Shown: piece after piece, positions 63,001 to 64,000 of the stretch
How the letters are laid out: every line of letters begins with the position of its first letter
How positions within the stretch are numbered: position 1 is the stretch's first letter
NCBI GenBank assembly: GCA_021786265.1
Contig: JAJYNP010000184.1
Location: 57,316-121,315, forward strand
DNA length: 64,000 bases
Origin: Chloroflexota bacterium
GTDB taxonomy: Bacteria > Chloroflexota > Limnocylindria > Limnocylindrales > CSP1-4
Reading direction: 5' to 3'
The notes under the pieces: generated by a model
The model's database searches: none
Seen by the model: only the letters and a program-made list of their open reading frames with translations
What the model was told of the DNA's origin: nothing
Program-made: the position numbers and the translations under genes

Positions 63001-63576
63001 CAGGCCGCGCGCGAACGCGTCGAACGTGTCGCCCGAGAACAGCACGAACGTGACCCGCTCGATGCCCGTGAAACCGCGCAGCCATGCGGCAACCGTCTCG
63101 AGCCCGATCGCGGCGCCCTCGTCCAGCGGGTAGCCGTAGATGCCGCAGCTGATCGCCGGGAAGGCCACGGATCGGGCGCCGAGGCGGTCCGCGAGCTCGA
63201 GGGAGGCCCGGTAGGCCGACGCGAGCAGTTCGGCCTCCCGCGCGCGACCGCCCTGCCACCTGGGCCCGACGGCGTGGATCACCCAGCGTGCCGGAAGCCG
63301 GCCGGCACCGGTCTCGACGGCCCGTCCGGTGAGGCACCTGCGCGTGGGCCCGTAGCGAGAGGCCAGCTCAGCCATGATCTCGGGGCCGCCGACGCGATGG
63401 ATGGCCCCGTCGACACCTCCGCCGCCGGCCAGGTGCTCGTTGGCGGCGTTCACGATGGCATCCGCCGGGAACCGCGTGATGTCGCCGCGCGCCAGCACGA
63501 TCGATCGGTGACCCACGCTCCAGGTCGGTTCGCCAGTCCCGTGGTCCACGCTGCCGGATCGGGAGCCCGCTGTCAA
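62983..63576 (-). CDS. Macrodomain protein (ADP-ribose-binding/deacetylating)
   Basis: This protein of up to 197 residues has the macrodomain signature IVLARGDITRFPADAIVNAA and NEHLAGGGGVDGAIHRVGG, GRLPARWVIHAVGPRW and AFPAISCGIYGYPLDEGA. It resembles MacroD-type enzymes that remove ADP-ribose from proteins or deacetylate O-acetyl-ADP-ribose. The start is uncertain: TTG at 63576, GTG at 63549 or GTG at 63516, the last giving family length. Confidence 0.9.
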   Translation of the reverse strand: MTAGSRSGSVDHGTGEPTWSVGHRSIVLARGDITRFPADAIVNAANEHLAGGGGVDGAIHRVGGPEIMAELASRYGPTRRCLTGRAVETGAGRLPARWVIHAVGPRWQGGRAREAELLASAYRASLELADRLGARSVAFPAISCGIYGYPLDEGAAIGLETVAAWLRGFTGIERVTFVLFSGDTFDAFARGLDRMPG

Positions 63577-64000
63577 TCAACACTCGCGGGCTGTGTCCTC
63601 GCGGGCCGCGTGGCGGTCGTGACCGCGTCAACACTCGTGGGTCGCGTGGCGCTGCCCGGCCGCGTCAACACTCCCGGGTCGCGTGGCGCTCGCGGGCCGC
63701 CAGCTCCGGCCGACCGCAGGCGGCACCCGGCCACCAATGCGGGCAGAGCACATCGCCCTGCTGTCGCGCGGGATCTCGCCCTGCTGTCGCGCGGGATCTC
63801 GCCCTGCTCCGCGACGGACGTCCGCCCCGGGGGTCCGACCGGCGGCCCGTCCGACCGCTCCCCCGGGGGTCCGACCAGGTGCCACGATCAGTGAACACGG
63901 CCCGGGGTGGGGCCCGCTCCCCCGGGTCGCCCCACCAGGTGCCACGATCGACGCGCCGGGGTTCGGGGGCGGCGGGGCGGCGGGCGTCCCGCGCGGCGGG
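63577..64000. repeat. Repeat-rich noncoding right edge
   Basis: Several families of short direct repeats fill this stretch: GCGTCAACACTC units at 63625 and 63662 (period 37, with a related copy near 63577), and a 23-bp unit TCGCCCTGCTGTCGCGCGGG at 63753 and 63776 with a partial third at 63799. A segment with CCGCTCCCCCGGG and ACCAGGTGCCACGATC occurs twice, ending near 63889 and 63949. No gene is recognised. Confidence 0.75.

Overview
This 64 kb window is high-GC bacterial DNA with dense coding, many 4-nt ATGA or GTGA gene overlaps and frequent GTG starts. The actinobacterial-style bcc-caa3 respiratory cluster, a deazaflavin-type (F420) oxidoreductase, many lipoproteins and a bacterial homologue of archaeal cyclic 2,3-diphosphoglycerate synthase suggest a high-GC Chloroflexota lineage (Limnocylindria-like); Actinomycetota is the main alternative. 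This is inferred from gene content only. Several genes have a TAnnnT hexamer 6-7 nt before the start codon, which suggests leaderless transcripts are common.

1-17.1 kb (minus strand) is a sugar-catabolism island. One operon encodes a lipoprotein binding protein, two MalFG-type permeases (no ATPase), a DeoR repressor, a SIS-domain sugar-phosphate isomerase and a ROK kinase. It is followed by a split transketolase (two subunits), a RuBisCO-like protein and a SorC regulator, then by an MtnA-like aldose-1-phosphate isomerase, a fused class II aldolase/short-chain dehydrogenase and an RbsBAC-type ABC importer that runs off the left edge. The enzyme set resembles routes for branched or deoxy sugars and does not match a standard hexose pathway.

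17.1-25.3 kb holds tRNA-Gly(TCC), a decayed IS256-type transposase, a 1347-residue secreted subtilisin-like protease with MBG repeats (two identical at the DNA level), a truncated NCS1 permease, a Nudix hydrolase and an IclR regulator. 25.3-31 kb carries two divergent PAS/GAF histidine kinases, one with its OmpR-type regulator, around a 23-bp triple repeat.

31-39.3 kb is the respiratory block: QcrC, QcrA, QcrB, CtaC, CtaD and CtaF in tightly coupled order, then an ABC-2 exporter. 39.4-47.6 kb is mixed: adenosine deaminase, an F420-type oxidoreductase, a class III aminotransferase, a propeller lipoprotein, a small cysteine-rich protein, another two-component pair, a VapBC pair whose toxin appears to start at CTG, and a DUF488 protein.

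47.7-53.8 kb encodes [NiFe]-hydrogenase maturation (protease, HypA, HypF, HypC, HypD, HypE) with no HypB and no structural subunits in the window. 54-60 kb has a hemerythrin protein, carbamate kinase, ornithine carbamoyltransferase, a cyclic-2,3-diphosphoglycerate-synthase-like protein and an M3 oligopeptidase. A cluster of five DnaA-box-like sequences lies at 60.2 kb, followed by FabI, an MFS exporter, a macrodomain protein and a repeat-rich right edge.
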